Assembly: GCA_013397435.1 (NCBI GenBank)
Contig: VZRG01002302.1
Coordinates: 2,580 to 66,579, forward strand
Direction: 5' to 3'
Source: Erythrocercus mccallii
Taxonomy: Eukaryota > Chordata > Aves > Passeriformes > Dicruridae
DNA length: 64,000 nucleotides
In this document: positions 10,201 through 22,387 of the stretch, piece by piece
Numbering within the stretch: position 1 is the stretch's first letter
Layout of the letters: the number at the start of each line of letters is the position of its first letter
Translations under genes and position numbers: made by a program
The notes under the pieces: generated by a model
Told to the model about the DNA's origin: nothing
What the model saw: the letters and a program-made list of their open reading frames with translations, nothing else
Databases searched by the model: none

Positions 10201-11227
10201 TGGCTATGCAAATGTTACTGCTTGCATAGGAGGAGGCTGTGACCGCTCTTTGCTGAAGCAGCTCAGTTTTAGTTTTGCCCAAGCTTGTCTATAGACTTGG
10301 CAGCTTAAACTGAAGCTCTGGTGGTCATGTCTTCTTGACTGTGCATCTTCGGCTGCTGGCAAGGAAGCCTTTGTGGCTGCGAGTTAAGTGAAGTCAGGGA
10401 GTTAATCAGGCTAGTAGTTAATTGCTTTTTTTTGTTTTGTTGAATTTTGGCTGGACCGTGTATCTGAACTGGCTGATCATCCAGGTCAGGGGATGGAAAT
10501 GGGACATACGTTGAAGCGGGATTGGAGATGGGGCCATAGTAGCTCTGATTGAAATTTCTTTGAGCTTTTCTGGGACCATACATTTCCATCAGCATGACCT
10601 GGGTTGACAAGGACCTATAGCAAACTGTTTCAAGCTGGCTTGGCAGGTAAAAATCACAATAAGTTGGAGAGCGTTCTTCCATTTCTCTAAGCTGGCATGT
10701 TGATGTGGGTGGTAACAGTAATGAGCAGAGGATGCGGAACTAGGGATGTGCTCAGTGCAGTAACCTCAGACTGACACAGCTGTGTCTGGAAGAGGATTTG
10801 TTCTCATCCTAAGGGTGGGATCCATCAAATGCTCATTTTGAACTCATGTTCTTTATAGTGTATAGTTAAAGCAGATGTTGCTAAGTTTTAATAATAAGCA
10901 AGATCAGGAAGACTCTTCTATTCCACTGTGCAGGATGTGCTTTTTATTGTTTGTTTGGGATTTGTTTTTCTTTTTTCTTGTTTTTATTTTCCTTCATTTT
11001 TATTGACCAAAACTTGCAACTGGCAGACACCAGTTTGACTGTATAAATGGCATCATGTCATATGTAGCTGCAGTTAGACGTTCATGCAGACTCCTTTGAA
11101 GCGTGTGGTTATGGGATAGCTCTGAAAATTGTGAATTGCTTTGTTTGGCTTATGTTTTACATAGTGATTCTTTGTGGACTTATGGTGTTCTGTAGTAATA
11201 ATTACCAGATGTGATGGCTTAAAGATG
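7220..11227 (+). other. Putative start of a long first intron
   Basis: After the donor at 7220 the sequence stays CpG-rich to about 8130 and then becomes AT-rich without recognisable genes. The longest frame is 10305-10682 on the minus strand, listed separately. A CAG|GTAAGA at 9666 is preceded ten bases earlier by TTTTACAG, which I take as chance. No transposable element was recognised. Confidence 0.45.
10305..10682 (-). other. Unassigned 126-codon ORF, possible retrocopy remnant
   Basis: This minus-strand frame has an ATG at 10682 and stays open for a further 18 codons or so upstream of it. The translation is rich in Gln, Ser, Pro and Tyr, with a short segment reading YYGPISNPASTYVPFPSP that looks more protein-like than neighbouring frames, and local GC is slightly higher than around it. 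I do not recognise the product. There is no visible splice structure, poly-A tail or flanking duplication, so a processed pseudogene is only a guess. A chance ORF is quite possible in a 64-kb window. Confidence 0.15.
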
Positions 11228-11267
11228 TTTCTGTACGGTAACTTCTGTTTCTGCACGGTAACTTCTG
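11228..11267 (+). repeat. Two tandem copies of a 20-bp unit next to an acceptor-like site
   Basis: Two 20-bp units follow head to tail (11228-11247 and 11248-11267), differing at one base: TTTCTGTACGG in the first and TTTCTGCACGG in the second. A partial third copy, TTTCTGCAGAG, follows and supplies the CAG of the candidate acceptor at 11274-11276. Confidence 0.8.
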
Positions 11268-11276
11268 TTTCTGCAG

Positions 11277-11466
11277 AGTTGTGACTGAAAGTGTGTCAGG
11301 ACAAATTCATTTGTGTATGAGAAATTGCTTGAAAGGAATATATATGCCAAAATGTAAAGGTGCTCTTGCGGAAAATTTGAAGCCATTAATTTCAGAGTCT
11401 GGGGATCCGAAACAAATGCTTAGCTTCTTTGAGTGCTGCATCTGTAGGATTTTTGAGATTTTGATG
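11277..11466 (+). other. Candidate exon with open frame
   Basis: A pyrimidine-rich TTCTGTTTCTGCAG acceptor ends at 11276, and ATG|GTGAGT gives a strong donor at 11467. The 190-base interval is open in one plus-strand frame throughout (about 63 codons; the frame continues past the donor to 11646). The predicted peptide is Cys-containing, with the segment CKGALAENLKPLISESGDPK, and is not recognised. An open frame between good splice sites favours an exon. Against it, neighbouring DNA shows no other exon of the same gene, and several comparable signal pairs in this AT-rich region contain stops. Confidence 0.25.
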
Positions 11467-12628
11467 GTGAGTTTTGATACTGAAGTCAGAACCAAAGTTG
11501 TTACCCTTCTAAGTGAAACCATGTTTCAAATACAGTGTATTAAGACTTGGACCAATCTTTTTCTGATTACCTTTCCTTTCCTGGGAAACAACAAACTGGA
11601 ACTTCCTGGTGAACTGGATGATAAACAGTACTGTAGGTATACCTAGAGAGTTTAGTCTTCAGAATTGCTTTCTGTAGGTGTGTACTTGGTCATTGGCCTG
11701 GGCTTCTTCACTGATCTAGGAGCGACAAGTGTTACTGAGACTTAAGAAAAAACATGTACTTGGCCAGAACCACTCTTACTGTGTGCTAGCTGTTCCAAAT
11801 TTGGATGTGACCACTCTTAATCAGTTTATTTTTCTGGGTCAAAAACTCCAAACGTCAATGATCTCTCTCTCCTTCTACTTTTAATGTTGTTTAAACTTCA
11901 TTAACGCAATTCAAGCCTCTGTTGAGGCTCCACTCTCAGCAGCGGACTGATTTTAGACTGTTAAAGAAGCTTATTTCTGTAATCCACCACGACTAGAGAT
12001 ACCTTGGCATTTCCAAGGCTGTGCAGTTTGCTGATGAGCACCACTGAGTTCCAAACTCTCCTCCTTATTCAGTGTGCCTTGTAGTGCTGAGTGGCTCATA
12101 AATGCTTGGATCTTTAGTTAGCTAATATCTTTGTGTGTTGCCTTAAGATTTCGAGTGAAGATAGTCTTCTTTCAAAGGCATTAATTCATCAACTGCTGTA
12201 GTTAAAATCTGTGGAGACATGTGAGGGAATTTGTTCCCCATATGGAGGAATGACACAAATAGAAACTTGGTTCACAATTAACATAGGCTGGGTCTAGCTT
12301 TTGTTTAGTAACTAATGATAAAAGTGTTGGATTTATATTTTCCCACAGTATAAAGGCAGAGCAAGTGCGTTCCTGCCTTCCAAATGTGTTTAGTAGCAAA
12401 CTTCTAATTGTGTTCTTGGGTGTTTTTTTCTGGAACTCAGTAGCACTAGACCAGTTTACATGAAGCGAGGTAGTCCCGTGAAAATACCATAGTCCTGTGA
12501 AACTTAATTGCTGGGGATTTTTTTCTCTAGTGTTTGTTTCTTACTCAAATTAATAACCTAAATTCTGTGGGGGAAAAAAAGCAGTGGGTATGTTTTGTTA
12601 CAAAAAACCAGTTGTTATGAATTTGGTT

Positions 12629-12652
12629 TGTACAGGTGGCTGTACAGGTGGC
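12629..12652 (+). repeat. 12-bp tandem duplication
   Basis: TGTACAGGTGGC occurs twice head to tail without mismatch. It is probably replication slippage. Confidence 0.85.
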
Positions 12653-15600
12653 TGTAACTGCAGGACTGTAGAGCACTATAGGTTGTGCTTTAGGAGTTGC
12701 GGCTGCCTCATGTCTCAGCAGTTGGTCAGATGAATTTTCCAGTCTTTTCCTGTGCTTTACTACTATGCCTTTAGCATGTACTTTTTTTTTAAGGCTGGCT
12801 ATTTTATTGTCAGAGTCTGCTTAACATGGTGTTTCTGCTGACTGTTTTTGATTTAAAAGAATGAGATGTGACAGTTTCCAAAAAGCCTGTGAGGCTTAAT
12901 CTGGTCTAAAAAGTCTGAGAAAGAATTTACCCATCATTAATGTGATACTAGTCAAGGTTTAGTGCTTTGGGCTGGGCTGGAGTTCCTGTGCAAGTTCTTC
13001 CTTGTAGTTCTGATCAGTGCAGAGTCTGCATTTGTGTTGAGTCATTGCATTTCAGGTTGAAATGTACATCACTTGTGCATCAAATTCACTAACCCAGTCT
13101 GACAATATGAGAATTAGATGGTCTAGTTTAAGGTCTTACATAAACCAGACTTTACAGGATTCAGTGGCTGTGATGTTGGTTTTGCTTTTTTATTTTAGCA
13201 CATACCTACTGATAGAGTGGCTTTTGGGGGTTTCTTTCCTCTTCCCCCTCTCCCCCAGCTGAATTATCAGTAAGCTAGTTAATAGTTAGGATTATTTGTA
13301 TGCTCTCATATTAACAGACCATGAACATTATCAGAATTTAATATTGATGTCCAATTTTGCTTGTGCCTATAAAGTTTGGTATTTCTGCATATGTTTCAGT
13401 GTCTATGTGAGAAGCATTTTTTATCTAATGTGCTCGCTCTTTAACTGTATTTGCACAGGATAGCTTTGAAAGAGTGTCATGACACTTGTATGTATATTTA
13501 TTTACACATGAGGATTGCTTCCTCTTTTTTTTTTTAATGACATGAATTTGTCAGAGGCCATTTGCTAGTTTCAAGTGCCTCTCAGCTGTGCCGTGCATGG
13601 ATTTTCCTATGGCGAGTAAGCAGCCAGTAAAAAGCCACTCAGTCTTTGAGCAACTGGGCACTCCTGTGTGTTTTCTTAGCTTGGTAGCAGAAAGCCAGCC
13701 TTCTGCAAGGGAATGAAGGACTACAATTCAATTGGCCTGTATCTTTTTGGTAGGATATTTTCTGAAGGTGTCTGTAAAATAGCTGTGTTTTTAACAAGCT
13801 TTTTGTAGCTGACTTTATGTATAAAATCTAAGCCATGGCTTGAATTTGCTGTGGGCAGCTGGCAAATAGAAGACAGTCACTGAATGCTTTGTCAAACTGT
13901 CTGCATGTGTTATGGATGGGTGCATCATGCTAATATTCAATGTGTATTGTTTATCTTTGTAAGATTTGCTTGGCCCAAACTCTAACAGCCAAAATACATG
14001 AATATTTCTTGGCTGTCAGGTGGGGTAGAGTACACCCCTTTAAAGAGGTATATTCTTAGTGCTATCTAAAAGTTTTCCATGTTCTTAGAAGTAGACTATT
14101 TGTTTAATGACCTATATGACATAATATAGATTCATGTCCGTTATCTCATATCCACAGTGTTCAGCATCTCATCCGTGCACAGACCGGGAACATAACAGTG
14201 ACTAGAAAAGGCAATGTGGTTTGTCTACCTACTGTATTTCTTGACTTAAAGGTGAGGACCTAATTCTGAAAATCATACGGTGTAAAGAATATTTATTATT
14301 CAAGCAGAGAAAAAAAATCAGCTCTACCATATACTAATTTAACTACTGTTAAATTGTTATTCTAGTATTGTAGACATAATTCTTCCTTTCTTCTGGGGCA
14401 GGCAGCGCTGAGGTAGGAATACAGATACACCAAAAACAGTGAGGTTGTGTAAACTGTGGAAATTTTATTCTTATTTTGAAAGTCCTGGGGAAGATAAAGA
14501 AGGAGATTATTATAATAATAATTTTTGAGGAAATTCAAGATGGAAATCTTTCTGATTCTGTCTTGCTTTCCTTATTGCTCAATTTTCTGCTTTAATTTCT
14601 TGATAATGTACTGCAGTGTTTTGCTATGAGTATCATAATTTGATTGGGGAAAAAAGATGTTTTCCGCAAGATGGCTTGTCTTCTCCTGTTGTGTGTTTTC
14701 TCTCACTTGCAGGAATTTGGTTGATTTGATACTGTATTGCTCTCTTTCATCTCCTGCATTTCAGGAAAAAAAAATTATGTTGGAAGGAAGGAGGTTGGAA
14801 ACCTTTTTGGAATGTGGTGTGTCCTGGAATTTTCTGAGATGCTGGATCATGACTTATCTCCAGTCATGCCTAATAACAGCTAAACTTCTTGCACTTCTGA
14901 ATTGCAGTTCAACATCCCAGGACTGTTTGACTGTATATTCCTTTCTCAAAGTGAATAAACAATTTCCTTTTTCTAGGTTTGTTTTTAGCAGGATTAGTCC
15001 GTGTTTTAACTTCTGCAAGCACTAGCCCTGGTGCTTTGGGTGGGGGAGGACAAACAGAGGGGCTGTACTGTTGCTAAAAGGAAGTGACATGGATCCGGTG
15101 CATACAGCTAATGTAACTATGATGTAGTACATTTTGGAAATGGTTCTGCCTGCCTGCCTCCCTCACCCTCCAAAGGTCCCACCTGAGATAAACATTATGC
15201 ATTCAGGAGCTCTTCCTTGGAGTTCCTTCTAGATACATAAGCAATTTCTGTGGCACAAGTAATGATGGCTCTGTCCTTTTTCAGTAGAGAAGCATCTGTA
15301 GGTCTGATTATGCGAGCAGAGAACTGGTGATCATCTTGTTGTAGGACCCAGGTTTCAGAGATGGGAGCACATCTCAGATCTATCAGTGACAGGACATCTC
15401 CAGGTACTGTCACATTGTTTTATTGTCTGCTTCTAGCAGACATAGCTAGATTAGCTATGCTATTAGAATATACTAATAGCTAGCTATTAGAATAGCAAGA
15501 TTCCGTTTAAACCAACTGGATCCTACTTACTGCCTTGGCTCCTCACATAGTGCGTCACAGTCCCGCGGCCCAAATTAGTTCTGTTCCCTCCCATAATGGC

Positions 15601-18600
15601 CCTAGAAGTTGGGGTTTCTGCAAGTAGAGGCTATGCAGCCATCTGAGCACAAGTAAAGAGGAGTAACTAAATGGATATCTTTATTTTTCATGGCATTAGA
15701 TCAAGTGAGAAATGGAACTGACTGGTGTGGGCAGGGCTAAAATGATTAATGTAGTGATCAAGAAGACACAGTTTATCTTGCCAGTGTTAATGTTACCTTA
15801 GGGGGAAAAAAGAATAGTCCCAAAATCTTCCTTCCTTCAGATTTTCTGAAGAATGGGAAGTATTTATTTTACAGAGGGCTGGTTTTTTTTTTTTTTTTTT
15901 GTTCCCTTTCACACATTGTCTCTGGCTCCAGTTACATTTAGAAATATGCAAACATTCTTACTTCAGTTTTATGTGGCTTTTACACTGTAAATGATTGCTT
16001 GTTGTTCGGCTCATTGTTTTTGTGTTTAGTCTAGGTAAATGCTGCACGAGCTTCTTTTCCTCTTTCAGAGACAGTCTTTCAGCTTTCTAATGTGCATCTT
16101 TACTGTGAGCCACATCACGTGTATAAAAACTGATCAGTTGCAGCTGAAATAGCTGCTATCATGAAATAGCTAATGATGTGTTGGCTCATCTATGAGAGAT
16201 GACACTGCATCCGGTCTAGTTCTATACAGAGATACCAGATCAGTCTGCTGTGAGTTGTCCCAGTTTCTTCAGTGGAAAGGGACTGGCATCTGCCAGTCTT
16301 GTATTATATCACCCTCAAAGCATGAGGACTGCTATTCTTTGGTAGGTGTAAAATGTCTATAGCTATCATATTTTGAAATTTACATTAGACTTAATTCCAT
16401 CTTCCAGGATGTGATTTCAGATACGCTTTGGGGCACAGATAATGCCTGCAGTTCATGGCTAAAAATTGCAAAAATTGTGGTTTTACACTGCACTTTCCTT
16501 GATTTTCCATGTGGTCCAGTATTTATAAGGCATGTGTGGCTGTCAGGGCTCTAAACAATACTGGCTTAAAGCTGTAGGCCTAATTTTTGGGATAATCTCA
16601 TTTCGTAAAGTTGGGGTTGGTACCGATGTGAAATACACTGGGAATTGCTTCTCTTCACAGCTGTTTACATGGAGCTGTGCACAGCCTTCCTACTCAGGAG
16701 TTAATAGCCCTTGAGATCTAAGCAATGCGTGTGTTGAATTCTGGTTATTCTTAGCTCTTGCTTCTTTTAACCTCATTGTTATTGAAGAAAGTGATTAGCT
16801 TGGGGATGTGGCAAGGATGGTCTTGGGGATTTTTTTAATGTTTTTTTTTTTTCCCAGAAGCACCACATTCGGTGTTTTTAGCTTTTAAAAACAAACATGT
16901 AGTTTGTTTGTTGTGTCAGGTGTTAGTAACGAGTATGTATTTAGCTTCAATATGCTGTTTAACAGGTAATGTTTCCCTAGTAATCCTGGTATGGAGTGTA
17001 TGGAGACCAATCTCATTTATGTGTAGGTGTTAAAGCAAGCTGCATTACTGTATTAAATTCGGTATGGCATAATTCTGTGTTTACTTTGGGGACTTCATTA
17101 TCTGCTGTTTTAAATTTGGAACTGGGTTACAGAAGTTCTTGGGTTTAAATCCTAATTCTTTCATGCAATTTTGAAGTTGTTTTTGTTTTTCTAAAGATAG
17201 GAAATTGTGTCGCCATGTCCTCCCCACAGGCCTTTAGTCCCAATAACATCTGTAAAGAACTTAACCAAGAGAACTGTCATTAATACATATTATTTCTGAC
17301 ATTATATATATTATAGTTTCCCGTAAGAGTGGAAAGCATTTAAGTTCACATGCATGGAAAATGTCTTAGGTGATTACTGTTTAGATTGTAACATATTTCA
17401 TTACTCTCAGTCTTGTCTAGAGCAAAATTAGGGAGGTTCTTTACATCCATTTAAGGATTTTATGACTCATCTTTTTGGGTATGGAAATATCACTTGGGGT
17501 TCATCTGAAGGGTGATCAGAGTAGTTTAACATGCTTAAAATTCACCTTTATTCTATAGTAAGTCTAGATGACTATGTAGTGGTCTTAAAGGAAGGAGCAG
17601 AACATTTCTTCCAACTGAGACTAATGGAACAACTTAATATCAGAAAGGGAAAGAGGCAGAGCAGTAGCAGATTGTGTGATTCTGTGAAATCAGTGAAGTA
17701 AATCCAGTGTGAAGGACTTGGTAGAAATAGAATTCTCGTAGTACATAGGAAATAAAGGATTTTGAAGGAAATAGCAAATTCATTGCTAATTTTGCAAACT
17801 AAAATGGTTCATGGTGCAGCACAGGTTTGTTGAAAAGGAAGGTGGTTCATGGATCCTCTGCTGTTTCTTTTTCCTTTTCATTTTTTAAATTTATTTTTCA
17901 ATTCTCCTTAGTCTCTTTCCATAGAAACTTCAAGGCAAAAGATGCAGGTTCTAGTAGTGAAGGCAGACTTGTGAGAGCTGGCTTAATTTTTATTTTGTTC
18001 TACAGATGTATTCAGTGATGGGTTATTTGTGGTTAAATCCAGAATGCTTAAATTTTTCAGTATTAACATTTAGGTTCTTGGCATGCCAAACTCCAAGTGA
18101 ATCATGTTTTAATTCTCCTGTGTATGGTGGAAAGTTAGAAATGGAAGAATCTCATCAAAATGAAAGGGTATTTACTGCTCAGTGTTGAAAATAAGACACA
18201 GAGTCTAGACTCAAGTCCTCTTGCTTTCTATCTTACATCCCTTGGGATTTATAGTTGTAAGCCTCTTTGGAAGTTTAAAACATTTCTGTGGTTAATGGGT
18301 TATTCCTTGTAACATATGTCTGATAGATGTACCTCTAGATAGGGTTATGACATTTAGAGAAACAAACAGGGGTATGAACTGTTAGCTCAAAAATGTATTT
18401 TTCAAGCAAGTCCTGTTCACTAACAAGTGGTTTTTATCCTGGCAATGACACTAGTGGGGATTTCTAAGGATGACCCAGGATATCTCATGAATTCTTAACC
18501 CAACTGCTGCCACTGAAGAGCTGTTCTCACTGTCCATTGTGTACTTCTGCTGTACCTTTTGTATTTGACATTCTCATAAACCATAATCATTCAATGAAAC

Positions 18601-21600
18601 CAGCACAAGGTATTTTCTGCTGTTTGTGGTGAACTGGATTGTCTCCAAGTGGTCTGGCGAGTGCTAAGGAAGAACAGGAGCTAGGGGGAGCACCGGGTGG
18701 TTGGGTTGGTATAGCCACCTCCTGCAAGATGCTTTTAAATGTGAGTCATAATTTAAGTTCTCCAGTGCAGGGAATAGAGAAAATAATTCACAGATAGTTT
18801 AACCTCGTTCAGTCTCCATCTGCAAGTGGCATGCTGATGATTTTTTGAGCAAAGAGAGTTGTGTGTTTTGAGAGGGCAGGTTGCACAAAGTAGTAAACAA
18901 AAAAGGATCTACCCTTGAAAAAGTACAGTGTTTCTACTTTTTTTTGAGGGAAAAATGTTTCATGGTATCACTTTCAAGGTGTTTCTCATTCCAAAAAAAG
19001 AAACAGACAATTCACTGGACCAGAGAGTTGGGACAAGGGCAAGCATAGCCTTCTAGCCAGTTGTCATGGCCCTTTCTCAAGGAAGTGAGAATGGTGGAAG
19101 TAGTGGTGACTGACTTGGGGACTTTGTTCTCCCCTCTTTAGTGTGTGGATGTAACATTCTTGGTGTATGTGTTTTTGCTTTAAACAGGGCTGCTTGGTCA
19201 AATGGCAGTAGGTTGTTGTTATGTGAGTAGGGGTGAACTGCAGAGCAGTGGTTAGAGGAAACAAGTGCTGGGCTTGCATAAGAACAGGCCCATTAGAGAA
19301 TTTCACTTACACAGAATCTTAAGCAATGACGAAGTTTAGGCTGTAAGGGGAAGGAGGTTATTACTTGTGGTCCCTTAACGTGTGTTTTCATCTCACCCCC
19401 TTGCTGACTGCTCTTTCTGCCTCTCGGGAAGGAAGAAGCAGGTTTTGTCTGTGTAGTGCACCTACAAAACCTTGTTTATTTCAGGAGCCACCTCTTACAG
19501 CAAGCTCTGAGCACTGATTTTTTGAGACTAAATGCTTACTTCCATTAGAGCATCATATGTTAGTTTCCAAAATGTCTTCATTTAATCAGCTCTTGCTTTC
19601 AGAAAGACTGTGTTGTGTTTCTTCCCCTGAAACCCTGAGGCACCAGGGAGCGCAGGTGCAGCCACTTGTCTCAATTGTTCAGTACAATCTGTAGAATTCC
19701 ATCTTCCACTTGTTAAAGATGTAGAACCGTCATTTCACTGTATCTAACATGTTACAGGCGGTAGCTGTGACATGGTCACTCGGTTACTGTGTTCTGTGTA
19801 AGTGAAGCCTCAAGTCAGTACCTTTGAACATTAACTTACTTTCTTAGCAAAAGGCTGTAGCACTACCAGGTACCCACATCTGGACTGGGAACATTGTAGC
19901 TAATTATCAGGCTATTAGTCCCCAAAGTCTGCCAAGAATACAGAGTTTTTAGAAAAAAAAACCCCAACTCTAAATAGCCTTTCTAAAGAAACCAGAAGTA
20001 TAAGTGAGTTTAATTAAGTTGGAAAATTCAACATTGACCAGTTATTAAGGAGGTAAACACCTTGTATTTATGGGACAGCTAAAGAATTTTAGCTGTGAAC
20101 TAAATGCTGCATGATTATAGGCTCAAGAAACTTTATTTGGGTAGGAGGAAGTGTTCAATTTCAGTCTGCTCCAGCCAACCTTTCTATAATACTCCATGAT
20201 GTTAAATGCCAAGTAATCACTGTTTTTAGAAGTTATTTTGAAGTAAACTTGCATGTTCCATATAAGCTGGGAGAAGAAACTGAATATTAAGTACACTTTG
20301 ATCTGCTTTCCTGGTAAAGATGCCTGCTGTGTTTATTCAGCTATACTTCAGTACTTTATCCTTACCATTTCTATGGAATTTTCTGACTCTGTTAGTCTAA
20401 ATTCTCCTGTTTCTCTATGATTTAACTTCTCTGTGTACAAGTCTGACTTTTAAAAGGCAGTAAAATAGCAGGGTTTGAAACATATTGCTTCCTAGTTTTA
20501 GTTCTGTGATGTGGACATCTGATCTAGCAAAATCTCAATGGGATTATGCATGGTTTGATTTTCTTAAAGTTAATTTTCCCCTAAACTTCCCAACATGACT
20601 CTTATCAGTTCCATCTTACTGTGGGTGCAAGACTGTGTGTGCTATTATAAAGCTTGGGTGCTTTTGCCATTTAGACACTGTAATCCATTCCTACTCATTT
20701 TAAAAGCCTCTAAATTTGATAGTATTTGTAATTCACTGATGGGATGTTAGTTGTGCATGAATTGTAGCAGGAACTGTCACTTGAGAGAAATGTGAGAAAT
20801 GAGTGTGTACTTTTCTCCCTACCCCCTTCATTCTGGTGTGTGACGCTGAATTGACAATCACTTGCTGGCGCACAGCTGTGATTTGACTCTTTTTGCCAAA
20901 TAGAGTTGTCGGGTCTCCTATGTGTTAGTGTTCTAAAGCTGATCCAATAAGCTCCGTGTGTGTGTTGGACAATTTTTACTTTTATGCCTCAAGGAATGAG
21001 GGGTTATTTTTATTACAGTGTCTTTAAAAATGAGTGTTCTGTACTTAGAGAGAACCTTTACCAGTTACTCTAGTAATTAATAAATCTCAATGTATGGAGA
21101 GGCATTCAGATTTTTAAAATCAGAGGCTTATCTATGCTCAGCAAAACAGAATCAGCTATTTTGTCCTTGTTCTGCTGGGGCCTAAGATCAAAATTCCTTC
21201 TGAATTTGGCAAAAAACTCTTGTATTGTTTTCTGAACATGTTATTTTTTATTAACTTTTTTTTTTACTTCCTTGATGCCTTCATCTCCGTGAAATAGCTT
21301 GTACATGGGCACTGGTGTGCTGCTGACAGGTGTCAGAGTGGCCTGGGTGAAATGAAGTGTGAGACTTGTGCTTTAGGTATGGAGATAGTCCTACAGATAC
21401 AGCTTAAGAAGAGAGCTGCAGAGAAGTCTGAGCCTGAGGAAACCCCTAAATTATGGATGCCTTTGAGCATTATTTGATACAAAGGAGATGTAAGGGTATG
21501 AAAGTGATTGATAATCCAAGTTATTAGCTGACATCCTCCCTCCTGAAATGATTACTTATGTAACTCATTTGATTTTCTTAAATTATACAGTGAGAATGAA

Positions 21601-22351
21601 TTGTCTTTGGTGAGTTGCCTTCAGTCTAGTTAGTTCTGTGGTTTAATTCTGACTAGCAGTTGTTTCAGGTTCTGACTTCACAACTGTTCTGATGCAGCTT
21701 TCCTAAGAAGAAGCTCTTCACTATATATATGAACAGGTTTGCTTCAAAGTGAAGAGTTGAACAGAAATTGAAGTGGGAAAAATGCTGAGAGTTCAACGTG
21801 AGAATGCATATTAGTGGAAAGACTGTGTGAGGCTTTTGGAGAGCAGCTTTTGTTTGATTCTGAACTAGTATGGATGAAGTCCACCTTTTTATAATTGGCA
21901 TTTAAAAGGGTTTTTTCTATTTATTTTGTAGAACTTGATAATGAATAAAATTAGTTTTCTTCTTATCAAACCTGGTTTTCCATTATTCTTCAAGTGGGAA
22001 AGCTTAAAACTTGTAGACAACTTGAAAGGACAGATCTTATCCTGGAAAGGCACATTTTCATACCGTGAAGATGAAACAGCATTTCCTTCTTCTTTCTGCA
22101 TGTGGCATGCTTGTTCAAAGCAGGCAAAGCTTAAGAGGAAGCTTTTACCTGGGTTTGGTTTCCAGTTCTTGTGCCTTTAGATCAGCACCATTCTTCTAAA
22201 TCCCATGAGTGTTTTCAGGAGGGCTTTGCTGCCTGTTGCTGCCGTAGGTCAAAGATCAAGTTCTGGTTTCAAAGCGATTGCTAGCCTACAGGCTGGCTAA
22301 ATTGTGCAGGTGAAGATCTTCCTTCAGAAGTACTGGAGAAGTCAGTGGACA

Positions 22352-22387
22352 GTTATTTTCCATTGAAATGTTATTTTCCATTGATTT
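22352..22387 (+). repeat. 18-bp tandem duplication
   Basis: Two 18-bp units beginning GTTATTTTCCATTGA follow each other and differ only in their last three bases. Confidence 0.8.

Noticed and set aside
14657..15025. 122-codon ORF with internal TTGCAG and TTTCAG acceptor-like sites
   Set aside because: Translation is Leu/Ser/Phe/Cys-rich without recognisable family, no convincing donor follows, and the length fits chance.
17640..17700. CR1 3' end suggested by a GATTCTGTGA string
   Set aside because: None of the preceding CR1 3' UTR motifs are present, so the match is isolated.
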